Made by a program: the position numbers and the translations under genes. DNA of 13,282 nt from Propionibacteriaceae bacterium (lineage in GTDB: Bacteria > Actinomycetota > Actinomycetes > Propionibacteriales > Propionibacteriaceae): positions 1-13,282 of the forward strand of contig JAUNUL010000045.1 in assembly GCA_030538175.1 (NCBI GenBank). The letters are read 5' to 3'. The notes under the pieces are model-generated. The model saw only the letters and a program-made list of their open reading frames with translations, was not told where the DNA came from and did not search any database. Below, in pieces: positions 6,185 through 12,933 of the stretch; within the stretch, counting starts at the first letter, position 1, and every line of letters begins with the position of its first letter.

Positions 6185-7078
6185 ATGTCGACCCCCTCTG
6201 CCATGCCCTTCGGCCGCCTGCTGACCGCGATGGTCACGCCGTTCACCGCCGACGGCGCACTGGACCTGCCGGCCGCCGCTGAGCTGGCCACCTATCTCGT
6301 GGATGAGATGGCCAACGATGCGTTGGTTATCTCCGGCACCACCGGCGAGGCGCCGACCACGAGCGACGAGGAGAAGACCGAGCTCCTGCACGCCGTGATC
6401 GAGGCAGTCGGCGACCGAGCTCAGATCGTCGCCGGTGTCGGCACGTTCTCGACGGCGCACACCGTCCATCTGGCTGAACAGGCAGCAGCGGCTGGTGCGG
6501 ACGGCCTCCTCGTGGTCACGCCCTATTATTCGAAGCCGCCCCAAGCGGGGCTGCTGCAGCATTTCCGGGCGGTGGCCGATGCCACCGAGCTCCCCAACCT
6601 GCTCTATGACATCCCGCACCGGGCCGGCACCGAGATCGCGACGGACACGCTGGTGCAGCTGGCGGAGCATCCGCGGATCGTGGCGGTCAAGGATGCCAAG
6701 GGCAACCTCATCGAATCGTCGCGGGTGCTGGCACGGACCGACCTCGCCTATTACTCGGGCGACGATGCGATGACGCTGCCGCTGATGTCGATCGGCGGGG
6801 TCGGCCTGGTCGGCACGTCCACCCACTTCTCCGGAGCGGCTGCGAAGGACATGATTCTCGCCTTCGCCGATGGCCGGGTGGCAGAGGCCCTGGAACTGCA
6901 TCGTCGTCTCGAACCGACGTTCACCGGCGTGTTCGCCACCCAGGGCTGCATCCTCGTCAAGGCAGGTCTTGGCGCCATCGGACGCCCTGTCGGCGGGCTC
7001 CGGGCACCGCAGGTCGAGGCCACGGCTGAGCAGACCGAGGCGTTCACCGCCTGCCTGCGCCGCTCCGGTCTGCTCTGA
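6185..7078 (+). CDS. dapA: 4-hydroxy-tetrahydrodipicolinate synthase
   Basis: DapA condenses pyruvate with aspartate semialdehyde, the first step of the diaminopimelate/lysine branch. The 297-residue TIM-barrel has the family landmarks: SGTTGEAPT (50-58, the Thr pair at 52-53 that binds the pyruvate carboxylate and relays protons), VTPYYSKP (111-118, catalytic Tyr), YDIPHRAG with Arg146, and the Schiff-base Lys169 in VAVKDAKGN. All key residues are present and the length is normal. It starts 64 nt after the biotin-carrier gene with its own probable promoter and is not next to dapB. Distinguishing DapA from other NAL-family aldolases is supported by the Tyr, Arg and Thr positions and by the C-terminal GGLRAPQVEAT. 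ATG 6185 is chosen over an upstream GTG that lies before the promoter. Confidence 0.94.
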   Translation: MSTPSAMPFGRLLTAMVTPFTADGALDLPAAAELATYLVDEMANDALVISGTTGEAPTTSDEEKTELLHAVIEAVGDRAQIVAGVGTFSTAHTVHLAEQAAAAGADGLLVVTPYYSKPPQAGLLQHFRAVADATELPNLLYDIPHRAGTEIATDTLVQLAEHPRIVAVKDAKGNLIESSRVLARTDLAYYSGDDAMTLPLMSIGGVGLVGTSTHFSGAAAKDMILAFADGRVAEALELHRRLEPTFTGVFATQGCILVKAGLGAIGRPVGGLRAPQVEATAEQTEAFTACLRRSGLL

Positions 7079-7086
7079 ACGTTCAG
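7075..7086. promoter_or_regulatory. 12-bp palindrome spanning the dapA stop codon
   Basis: CTGAACGTTCAG is a perfect palindrome beginning in the last dapA codon. It lies about 130 nt before the sigE -10 candidate. It lacks the 4-nt centre of the actinobacterial LexA box (GAAC-N4-GTTC), so no regulator is assigned; chance is possible. Confidence 0.2.
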
Positions 7087-7261
7087 CACCTGATCGCGGT
7101 TCGCACGTTCGGCGCCCTGTCCGCACCCATGCTGGCGACGCCTGTCCAGGGGACCGCTGCCTGCGGTTCAGGGAACGGCCAGGGAGAATGCCAACCCCCG
7201 GGAACTCAACGGGATCTAGGATGGGCGTGCCCGTTGTTTGTTGTCCGGTGAAGGAGGGCGG
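7079..7261. other. Intergenic region dapA-sigE
   Basis: A stretch of 183 nt without a credible gene. It holds the palindrome over the dapA stop, two GGGAAC motifs, a candidate -10 (TAGGAT) and the sigE ribosome site. No clear terminator follows dapA, so read-through into sigE is possible. Confidence 0.5.
7217..7222 (+). promoter_or_regulatory. Candidate -10 box for the sigE operon
   Basis: TAGGAT fits TANNNT and would give a leader of about 33 nt including the AGGAGG site before ATG 7262. Two GGGAAC motifs (7171-7176 and 7200-7205) resemble an ECF -35 (GGAAC), but neither has a GTT-type -10 at about 18 nt. Autoregulation by SigE cannot therefore be shown here. Confidence 0.35.
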
Positions 7262-7855
7262 ATGTCGACCAGCCGTGGAGCCTGGGTTCCTCCGACCTGG
7301 GAGGACGTGGTCCGTGATCACTCCGCGCGCGTTTATCGACTGGCACTCCGGCTGACCGGCGACGTTCATGACGCCGAGGACCTCACCCAGGACGTCTTTA
7401 TCAGGGTGTTCAAATCCCTGCACAGGTTCGAGCCGGGCACATTCGAGGGATGGCTCCACCGCATCACCACCAACCTTTTCCTGGATTCGGCCCGTCGTCG
7501 GCAACGCATCCGTTTCGACGGCCTGGTCGATGGCGCTGACGAACGCCTTCCGGGCTCCGAACCCGCGCCCGGGGAGCAACTCGCCGATGCCAGCCTGGAC
7601 CATGATGTGGCGCAGGCATTGGCGGCCCTGTCCCCGGAGTTCCGGGCCTGTGTCGTGCTCTGTGACATCGAAGGCCTCAGCTATGACGAGGTGGCCGCGG
7701 TGCTCGACGTCAAGCTCGGGACCGTTCGCAGCCGCATTCACCGTGGCCGGGCCCAACTGCGTGAGGCCTTGGCCCACCGGCAACCGACGGCGGGCCGCGA
7801 GCGCTATCTCGGGGTTGAGGTCGAGCGAGGACCGGTGATGGAGGACGTGCGATGA
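7262..7855 (+). CDS. sigE: ECF-subfamily RNA polymerase sigma factor, SigE type
   Basis: A 197-residue ECF sigma factor with only regions 2 and 4. Region 2 covers about 14-80, with the -10 recognition/core-binding stretch [14 protein letters not shown] (37-50) and [15 protein letters not shown]. Region 4 covers about 113-168, with the helix-turn-helix [28 protein letters not shown] factors direct RNA polymerase to stress promoters and are held by an anti-sigma factor, encoded directly downstream with an ATGA overlap (7852-7855). The anti-sigma, htrA and tatB order matches the M. tuberculosis sigE locus, hence the name. It lacks the long N-terminal extension of the mycobacterial SigE (257 residues). 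ATG 7262 has AGGAGG at 7252-7257; an upstream TTG in frame lacks that site. Confidence 0.92.
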   Translation: MSTSRGAWVPPTWEDVVRDHSARVYRLALRLTGDVHDAEDLTQDVFIRVFKSLHRFEPGTFEGWLHRITTNLFLDSARRRQRIRFDGLVDGADERLPGSEPAPGEQLADASLDHDVAQALAALSPEFRACVVLCDIEGLSYDEVAAVLDVKLGTVRSRIHRGRAQLREALAHRQPTAGRERYLGVEVERGPVMEDVR

Positions 7856-9309
7856 GGCCCTGTCCGTCGCGTCACCGCGAACTCGGTGAGCTGGTTGACG
7901 GGGCACTCAACGTCCGGGCAGCGGAGCGGTTGCGGTCCCATCTCGTCGGGTGTCCCGGCTGCCGTGCCGAAGTCGCCTCGCTGCGGGAGGTTCAACAGCG
8001 GCTCCGCTCGGCCGGGGCGACCTCCGATGCCTCGGGGGATCTGACGCGGCGTCTGATGTCGATCGCTGGTCCCGAAGCCGCCCAGCCGCTCTATGCACGC
8101 CCGTTCGATGCCCGGCCCCTCAGCGCGGGGCCGAGTGCCCTGCCCCGTCGTCGGGTGCGGGCCCGGCGAGCCATGGTGGCTGTCACGGTCACCTGTCTGC
8201 TCTTCGTCAGCCTGGTCGGTGTCGGCTGGGCAGCGGCGCCGCAGGCGGCCGCCGGATCGATCGATCCCGGCCCGTTGGCCCGTGACGAGTTCGCCGCGGT
8301 CCTCGGCCAGCAGGCCCTCGCCAACCCCGCGCTCGTCGCGGCACGGGCGGTCGAGTTGCGGGAACGGAAAACCGGCGTACTGCTGGGGCCGGAGGGTCCC
8401 ACTACATCCCTGACGCCGCACGGGGCCCGGGAGGCCCTCGAACGGGCCGATGCTGCCTCGCAGCAGCTGACGTATTCGGGGCGACAGCTCGTGCAGGTCC
8501 GGCATCTGGCTGGTTTCTGGGTGGCCGATGTCGACATCGAGAACCTCGCGGGCCGGGGCGCTCGCGTGAGCTTCCCAGGCCGTCGCGGTGCCGACCGTGC
8601 CGCACTGCTCCCAGCCCCGGCGCGGCGTCCGCTGGACGTGGCCGACGACTACGCCCTGACGACCGGTCCGGGCCCCTTCGTGGCTGAGCGCCCCACCCGG
8701 ATCGTCGATGCCCGCCATGGGGAGCGGTTGGCGGCCCGCTGGTGGCTGGACGCTGACACTGACCTGGTGCTCTGGGAGCAGAAATATGACGAGAGCGGGG
8801 CGACCGTTCTGAGCGCGGGATACCGGTCTGTACGCATCGGTTCCGTTGCGAAACGGCGGTCCCTGCCACCTCGGTTCGGTCCGCGGAAGGAGGTGACCGG
8901 TCTCGCGGTATCGCAGGCCGATGACCTCCAACGCCAAGGTTGGCTGTGCGACGGTCAGCTCGCCGGATTGCCCCTCATCGCTGTCCGCCGCGCGCCCGCC
9001 GACAACATGCTGCACACCGTCTATGGCGATGGAGTGGTGACCGTGAGCGTGATCCAACAACGGGGTGCCCTGTCGGGTACGCCGGCTGGCTTCGTGTGGG
9101 ATCCGCGACAGCGGGCCCATCGCAGCCTGGGGTTGACGACGCGGTATGCCTGGCAATCCCGCGACATCGTCTTCACCGTGTCCACCGACGGGCCGGCAGA
9201 CCTTGCCACCGCAGCGGTGGCGGAACTGCCACATCTGACGCCCGCAGCCCCGAGCGGCACCGGACGGGTCGTCCACGGCTGGCTGAGCCTTTTGGGAGCA
9301 GGATCATGA
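7852..9309 (+). CDS. Membrane anti-sigma factor with zinc-binding N-domain fused to an RseB-like extracytoplasmic domain
   Basis: 485 residues in three parts. (1) The cytoplasmic part has [10 protein letters not shown] and the zinc anti-sigma motif H30-x3-C34-x2-C37, which should bind SigE. (2) A single membrane segment lies at about 107-129 after an Arg-rich stretch. (3) A region of about 355 residues lies outside the membrane. Its first half (about 193-330: [20 protein letters not shown], then [21 protein letters not shown]) follows the MucB/RseB N-domain, a LolA-like fold. Its end (about 360-462, with [13 protein letters not shown] at 388-400 and VAELPH) resembles the RseB C-domain YSDG-x-x-SV pattern. 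The usual actinobacterial RseA is about 150 residues and lacks this. The domain may sense envelope damage and control release of SigE; that is inference. The start is supported by GGAGG 7 nt upstream, and the gene overlaps sigE and htrA by ATGA. Confidence 0.85.
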   Translation: MRPCPSRHRELGELVDGALNVRAAERLRSHLVGCPGCRAEVASLREVQQRLRSAGATSDASGDLTRRLMSIAGPEAAQPLYARPFDARPLSAGPSALPRRRVRARRAMVAVTVTCLLFVSLVGVGWAAAPQAAAGSIDPGPLARDEFAAVLGQQALANPALVAARAVELRERKTGVLLGPEGPTTSLTPHGAREALERADAASQQLTYSGRQLVQVRHLAGFWVADVDIENLAGRGARVSFPGRRGADRAALLPAPARRPLDVADDYALTTGPGPFVAERPTRIVDARHGERLAARWWLDADTDLVLWEQKYDESGATVLSAGYRSVRIGSVAKRRSLPPRFGPRKEVTGLAVSQADDLQRQGWLCDGQLAGLPLIAVRRAPADNMLHTVYGDGVVTVSVIQQRGALSGTPAGFVWDPRQRAHRSLGLTTRYAWQSRDIVFTVSTDGPADLATAAVAELPHLTPAAPSGTGRVVHGWLSLLGAGS

Positions 9310-10640
9310 ACCAGCCGTCGCCGTGGGCCCGCCCCGACCCGGGTTCGCCCCAGCAGTGGCCAGCGTCCGAACCGCCCCCATCGCCCTGGAGCGCTCCAGC
9401 CGGTCCGGGCGCGGGACCCGGATCGTTCCAGCAGCCGCTGCCGGGAACGGCTCCTGCGCATCTGCCTGCGCAACCACCAACGTCGCCGTTGCCCTTCCAA
9501 GCCAACGCGTCCGACCAGACCAGCGGTTCCTTCCTGGGGCAGCAAGTCCAGCCCGCTGAGCAGACCGGACCGAGTCGGGCTGCACATCGGCCGCCACGCT
9601 GGTGGTGGTCGGCAATCGTCGTCGCCACCACGCTGTCCGTGCTGGCCGGTGGCATCGCCGGATTCGGGGCCGCACAGTTGTTGGACCGGGGATCATCCTC
9701 GGTGCCCCAGGCGGCGCTGCCGCCCACGGGTGAGGACACGGTCGCGGTCGCGGAGCGGCTGTTGGAAAGCACGGTGACGATCGCCTACCGCTCCAACACC
9801 ACTGGTGGCACCGGATCCGGGTTCGTGCTCGACGAACAGGGCCACATCGTCACCAACAACCACGTGATCGAGGGGGCCGCCAAGGGCGAGACCCAGTTGA
9901 TGGTGGAGTTCACCGATGGTCAGCGCGTTCCGGCGCGCATCATCGGCCGGAGCCCCAGCTATGACCTGGCGGTGATCAAGGTGGAGCGGACGGATCTGAA
10001 GCCGGTTCAACTCGGCGACTCCGCGTCGGTCCGGCCCGGCCAGGGTGTGCTCGCCGTCGGTGCACCCTTGGGCCTGGGCGGCTCGATCACGGCCGGGATC
10101 GTCTCCGCGGTGGATCGCCCGTTCGGCGTCGGTGACGACGCCACGTCCGATGATGCGGTGCGGACCTATATCAACGGCATCCAGACTGACGCGTCCATCA
10201 ACCCCGGCAACTCCGGTGGCCCACTCGCGGATGCGAACGGGCGGGTGATCGGGGTCAACTCGGCCATTCTTACCCTTGGTGGCTCAGCCAACGGGTCCCG
10301 CAGCGGCAACATCGGTCTGGGCTTTGCCATCCCCATGGACCAAGCAAAGATCATCGCCGACGAGATCCTGCGTGACGGGCATGCGACCTATCCGGTGATC
10401 GGGGCCGCGGTGTCGCCGAACGCGGATGGCGTACGCCTGTCCGACGTCACGGCGGGTGGCCCCGCCGCGGCGGCCGGGCTGCGCAGCGGGGACATCGTGC
10501 TGGCCGTCGAGGACAAGCCGGTGGACACCCCGACTGACTTGATCGTGCGCATCCGGAGCCACCGACCTGGGGAGTCAATCTCCCTCATGATCCGTGATCG
10601 TGGTCCGGTGACAGTCACGCTCGACGCGAAGGTTGGTTAG
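9306..10640 (+). CDS. htrA: HtrA/DegP-type membrane-anchored serine protease with PDZ domain
   Basis: 444 residues. A cytoplasmic N-terminus of about 98 residues, rich in Pro/Gln/Trp (two PSPW motifs), is followed by a membrane anchor at about 99-124, a trypsin-like protease domain (about 145-355) and a PDZ domain (about 362-440). The catalytic triad is intact: His186 in VTNNHVIEG, Asp220 in YDLAVIKV and Ser303 in INPGNSGGPL. Such proteases degrade or refold misfolded extracytoplasmic proteins, and the PDZ domain reads exposed C-termini. The gene is third in the sigE operon and overlaps the anti-sigma gene by ATGA (9306-9309), so it is probably a SigE-regulated effector and might process the anti-sigma factor. 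GGGAG lies 7 nt before the ATG. A longer open frame exists upstream, but it runs inside the anti-sigma gene and is not family-like. Confidence 0.94.
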   Translation: MNQPSPWARPDPGSPQQWPASEPPPSPWSAPAGPGAGPGSFQQPLPGTAPAHLPAQPPTSPLPFQANASDQTSGSFLGQQVQPAEQTGPSRAAHRPPRWWWSAIVVATTLSVLAGGIAGFGAAQLLDRGSSSVPQAALPPTGEDTVAVAERLLESTVTIAYRSNTTGGTGSGFVLDEQGHIVTNNHVIEGAAKGETQLMVEFTDGQRVPARIIGRSPSYDLAVIKVERTDLKPVQLGDSASVRPGQGVLAVGAPLGLGGSITAGIVSAVDRPFGVGDDATSDDAVRTYINGIQTDASINPGNSGGPLADANGRVIGVNSAILTLGGSANGSRSGNIGLGFAIPMDQAKIIADEILRDGHATYPVIGAAVSPNADGVRLSDVTAGGPAAAAGLRSGDIVLAVEDKPVDTPTDLIVRIRSHRPGESISLMIRDRGPVTVTLDAKVG

Positions 10641-10645
10641 CGGGC

Positions 10646-10651
10646 TAGTCT
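10646..10651 (+). promoter_or_regulatory. -10 box of a leaderless promoter for tatB
   Basis: TAGTCT is followed by 6 nt and ATG 10658. It lies in the 17-nt gap after htrA. There is no Shine-Dalgarno, so tatB can be transcribed apart from the sigE operon. Confidence 0.55.
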
Positions 10652-10657
10652 GGGCCC

Positions 10658-11041
10658 ATGTTCGACGTTGGGCCTGCCGAGATCGCACTCTTGGCCGTAT
10701 TGGCTGTGATCATCTTCGGCCCCGAACGTCTCCCGGAGTTGGCCCGCAAAGCGGCCCGCATCGTTCGCTTCCTGCGCGGCATCGCCAACAACGCCCAGGA
10801 ATCCCTCTCGCGCGAGCTCGGCACCGAGGTGGACCTGAGCAACCCCAAGGGCTTCATCAAGAGCTATCTGCTCCAGGACATCCAACCGGTGCTCGACGAT
10901 GTCAAGAAGGACCTGCAGGAAGTCGAGAAAGAGGTGCGTGAGGAGTTCGCGCACGTCAAGGGCAACATCGAAGCGCTCGATTCCGCCCGGCAGGGCGACG
11001 TGGCGTATGCCGGGGCACCCTTCGATCCCGAAGCAACCTGA
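10658..11041 (+). CDS. tatB: Sec-independent (twin-arginine) protein translocase subunit TatB
   Basis: 127 residues with the TatA/B layout: a short N-terminal membrane helix (about 5-20, VGPAEIALLAVLAVIIF), the FGPERLPEL hinge (20-28), an amphipathic helix (about 25-45) and a long charged, helical C-terminus (DVKKDLQEVEKEVREEF at 81-97). TatB with TatC binds twin-arginine signal peptides of folded proteins before export by TatA. Assignment as TatB rather than TatA rests on the Glu8 in the membrane helix, the long tail and the position after sigE-htrA, as in M. tuberculosis (Rv1224). No tatA or tatC is in the window. Confidence 0.9.
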   Translation: MFDVGPAEIALLAVLAVIIFGPERLPELARKAARIVRFLRGIANNAQESLSRELGTEVDLSNPKGFIKSYLLQDIQPVLDDVKKDLQEVEKEVREEFAHVKGNIEALDSARQGDVAYAGAPFDPEAT

Positions 11042-11095
11042 CGGCCCCGGGCCGGTGAGGGTCGGTCTGTGACAGGCCCGTCCCACGATCATTTG

Positions 11096-11131
11096 TGACG
11101 GCCGGCTGCTCACTGAGCAACCGGCCGGTCA
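11096..11131. terminator. Stem-loop between convergent tatB and mrp
   Basis: TGAC-GGCCGG-C-TGCTC (11096-11111) pairs with GAGCA-A-CCGGCC-G-GTCA (11115-11131): about 15 bp, with one C/A mismatch, one bulged G and a 3-nt loop. There is no T-run. It probably ends transcription from both sides. Confidence 0.75.
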
Positions 11132-11157
11132 TGGTGTTGGGAATACGGAGAGTTCGC

Positions 11158-12348
11158 TTATTTTCCGGTCGGGGTGAGCCCGAGCCGCATGCCGACCAGC
11201 GAACGGCGCCGCTGCCCGATCGTTTCAGCCAACTGACGCAGCACCACTGACGATGGATGGTGCGGCGCGGCGACGATGACGGGTGTGCCCTCGTCGCCGC
11301 CGCTGCGCAGATCCGGATCGAGCGGGACCCGACCCAGCAGTTCAACTTCATAGCCCAGCCGTGTGGTGAGGACGTTGGCGACTTCTCGACCGCCGCCGGA
11401 GCCGAAGATCTCGACCTGGTGGCCTTCGTTGCAATGGGGGCACTCGACTTCGAGATAGGCCATGTTCTCGACCACACCGATGACCTTCTGGTTCATCATC
11501 GAGGCCATCGTGCCGGCACGTTCGGCGACCTCGGCGGCCGCCGCCTGCGGGGTGGTCACGACGATCACCTCGGCATTCGGCAGCTTCTGGCCGAGCGAGA
11601 TCTGCACGTCGCCGGTGCCGGGCGGCATGTCGACGATCAGGAAGTCCGGATCCGACCAGTGCACGTCGGCCAGCATTTGGGTGAGTGCACGATCGAGGAT
11701 GGGGCCGCGCCACGCGACCACCTGGGAGCGCTCCGGCTTGAGCATGCCGATCGACATGACCTGGATGCCATTGGTCGGCACTGGCAGGATCATGGATTCG
11801 TTGTCGTCGCCGATCGAGGTCGGTCGGGCATCAGCAACCCCCAGCATGGCCGGGATCGAGTGGCCATAGATATCGGCATCCAGCACCCCGACGCTGTGAC
11901 CGGCCTGGGCCAAGCCCATGGCGAGGTTCACGGTGACCGACGACTTGCCGACACCACCCTTGCCGGAGGCCACGAGGATGACACGGGTGGGGGAGTCGGG
12001 GCGGGCGAACGGGATGTCCCGTTCCGCGCGACCACCGTTGAGGCCCTTCCGCAACTCACTGCGCTGTTCGTCGGTCATCACGCCCAACTCGACCCGAACG
12101 TCGGTGACGCCCGCCACCGCAGCCACTGCGGCGGTCACATCACGCTCGATCGGGCCCTTCAAGGGACAGCCCGCGATCGTCAGGAGCACCCGCACGAACA
12201 CCGAGCCGTCCTCGCCGATGTCGACGCGTTCCACCATGCCCAGATCGGTGATCGGCTTGCGGATCTCCGGGTCGTTGACGGTGGCGAGTGCGGCGATGAG
12301 CTTCGGCAGGAGGGCGTGCTCGGGATTGTTCGACTGAATATCGGGCAT
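11158..12348 (-). CDS. mrp: Iron-sulfur cluster carrier ATPase (Mrp/ApbC family)
   Basis: 396 residues. The N-terminal MIP18/DUF59 domain (about 12-88, with DPEIRKPITDLGM and AGCPLKG around Cys61) is followed by a Mrp/NBP35-type P-loop ATPase. The deviant Walker A SGKGGVGKSS lies at about 128-137, DADIYGHSIPAMLG at 157-170, MPPGTGD at 241-247, and the cluster-binding CPHC pair at Cys303/Cys306. The family binds and transfers [4Fe-4S] clusters to apo-proteins in the cytoplasm. All key residues are present, and it corresponds to Rv1229c in M. tuberculosis. ATG 12348 has a -10 box 7 nt upstream (leaderless) and no Shine-Dalgarno. It is convergent with tatB and follows the DUF1003 gene after 48 nt. 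Confidence 0.95.
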   Translation of the reverse strand: MPDIQSNNPEHALLPKLIAALATVNDPEIRKPITDLGMVERVDIGEDGSVFVRVLLTIAGCPLKGPIERDVTAAVAAVAGVTDVRVELGVMTDEQRSELRKGLNGGRAERDIPFARPDSPTRVILVASGKGGVGKSSVTVNLAMGLAQAGHSVGVLDADIYGHSIPAMLGVADARPTSIGDDNESMILPVPTNGIQVMSIGMLKPERSQVVAWRGPILDRALTQMLADVHWSDPDFLIVDMPPGTGDVQISLGQKLPNAEVIVVTTPQAAAAEVAERAGTMASMMNQKVIGVVENMAYLEVECPHCNEGHQVEIFGSGGGREVANVLTTRLGYEVELLGRVPLDPDLRSGGDEGTPVIVAAPHHPSSVVLRQLAETIGQRRRSLVGMRLGLTPTGK

Positions 12349-12355
12349 GCGGGCC

Positions 12356-12361
12356 AGCGTA
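12356..12361 (-). promoter_or_regulatory. -10 box of a leaderless promoter for mrp
   Basis: On the minus strand TACGCT is followed by 7 nt and the ATG at 12348. The hexamer is identical to that before dapA. No -35 is recognisable. Confidence 0.6.
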
Positions 12362-12396
12362 CGCGAGACGTGGCGTGGATCACGGATGGATCAGAT

Positions 12397-12930
12397 TCAG
12401 GCCTTGCGCTTGTCCGGGCGATCCTCCGACTCGGGCGCCAGAGCCTCCCGCAGTTCGTTGCGGAGCTCATTGCGGATGAAGTCGCGCGTGGCGAGCTCGC
12501 CGACGTTCATGCGTACGCTGGCGATCTCCCGGGCAAGGAAGTCCATATCCGCGCGGCTCTGCGCCGCGACCCGCCGGTCCTCCTCAACGCTGATCCGGTC
12601 CCTGGCCTCCTGGCGGTTCTGGGCCAACAGGATGAGCGGGGCGGCGTACGACGCCTGCAGCGACAACATCAACGTCAGGAAGATGAACGGATATTCGTCG
12701 AACCGCAAACTCGGGGGAGCGACGATATTCCAGATGATCCACAGGACGATGAAAACCGTCATGTACATCAGAAAGCGCGCGGTGCCCATGAAGCGGGCGA
12801 ATGCCTCGGCGAAGGCGCCGAAGGTGTCACCGTCCACGCGCAGGCGCGGCAGTCGGCTGCGGTCGCGGCCGGGGGTGTTCAGTCGATCTTCACGCTCCGG
12901 GCGTTCCCGGGCACGGTCTGGCGGAGCCAT
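12397..12930 (-). CDS. DUF1003 family membrane protein
   Basis: 177 residues. A charged N-terminus (1-35) precedes two membrane segments (about 51-70 and 81-103) joined by the short loop NIVAPPSLRFDEYP, then the family signature FDEYPFIFLTLMLSLQASYAAPLILLAQNRQEARDR (77-112), and a long charged, probably helical tail rich in Glu/Arg. The function of DUF1003 is unknown. The gene begins 3 nt after the stop of the MgtE/CBS gene, with AAGGA 9 nt before its ATG, so the two form an operon; a link to cation homeostasis is only suggested by that neighbour. It is the likely counterpart of a membrane protein in the same place in M. tuberculosis. Confidence 0.9.
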   Translation of the reverse strand: MAPPDRARERPEREDRLNTPGRDRSRLPRLRVDGDTFGAFAEAFARFMGTARFLMYMTVFIVLWIIWNIVAPPSLRFDEYPFIFLTLMLSLQASYAAPLILLAQNRQEARDRISVEEDRRVAAQSRADMDFLAREIASVRMNVGELATRDFIRNELRNELREALAPESEDRPDKRKA

Positions 12931-12933
12931 GGG

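Noticed and set aside
7171..7235. SigE-autoregulated promoter (GGAAC / GTT) before sigE
   Set aside because: The two GGGAAC motifs have no GTT-type -10 at the needed 16-19 nt distance.
6062..7906. A 614-codon minus-strand open frame over dapA and sigE
   Set aside because: It lies opposite two fully recognisable genes, has no family-like sequence, and is a typical result of high-GC codon bias.
7804..9276. A 490-codon minus-strand open frame opposite the anti-sigma gene
   Set aside because: Low-complexity Arg/Gly/Pro-rich translation without a recognisable domain; the plus strand carries a coherent membrane anti-sigma factor with coupled neighbours.
8940..9305. N-terminal extension of htrA into the anti-sigma gene
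   Set aside because: The added residues are not HtrA-like; ATG 9306 has a ribosome site and an ATGA overlap.
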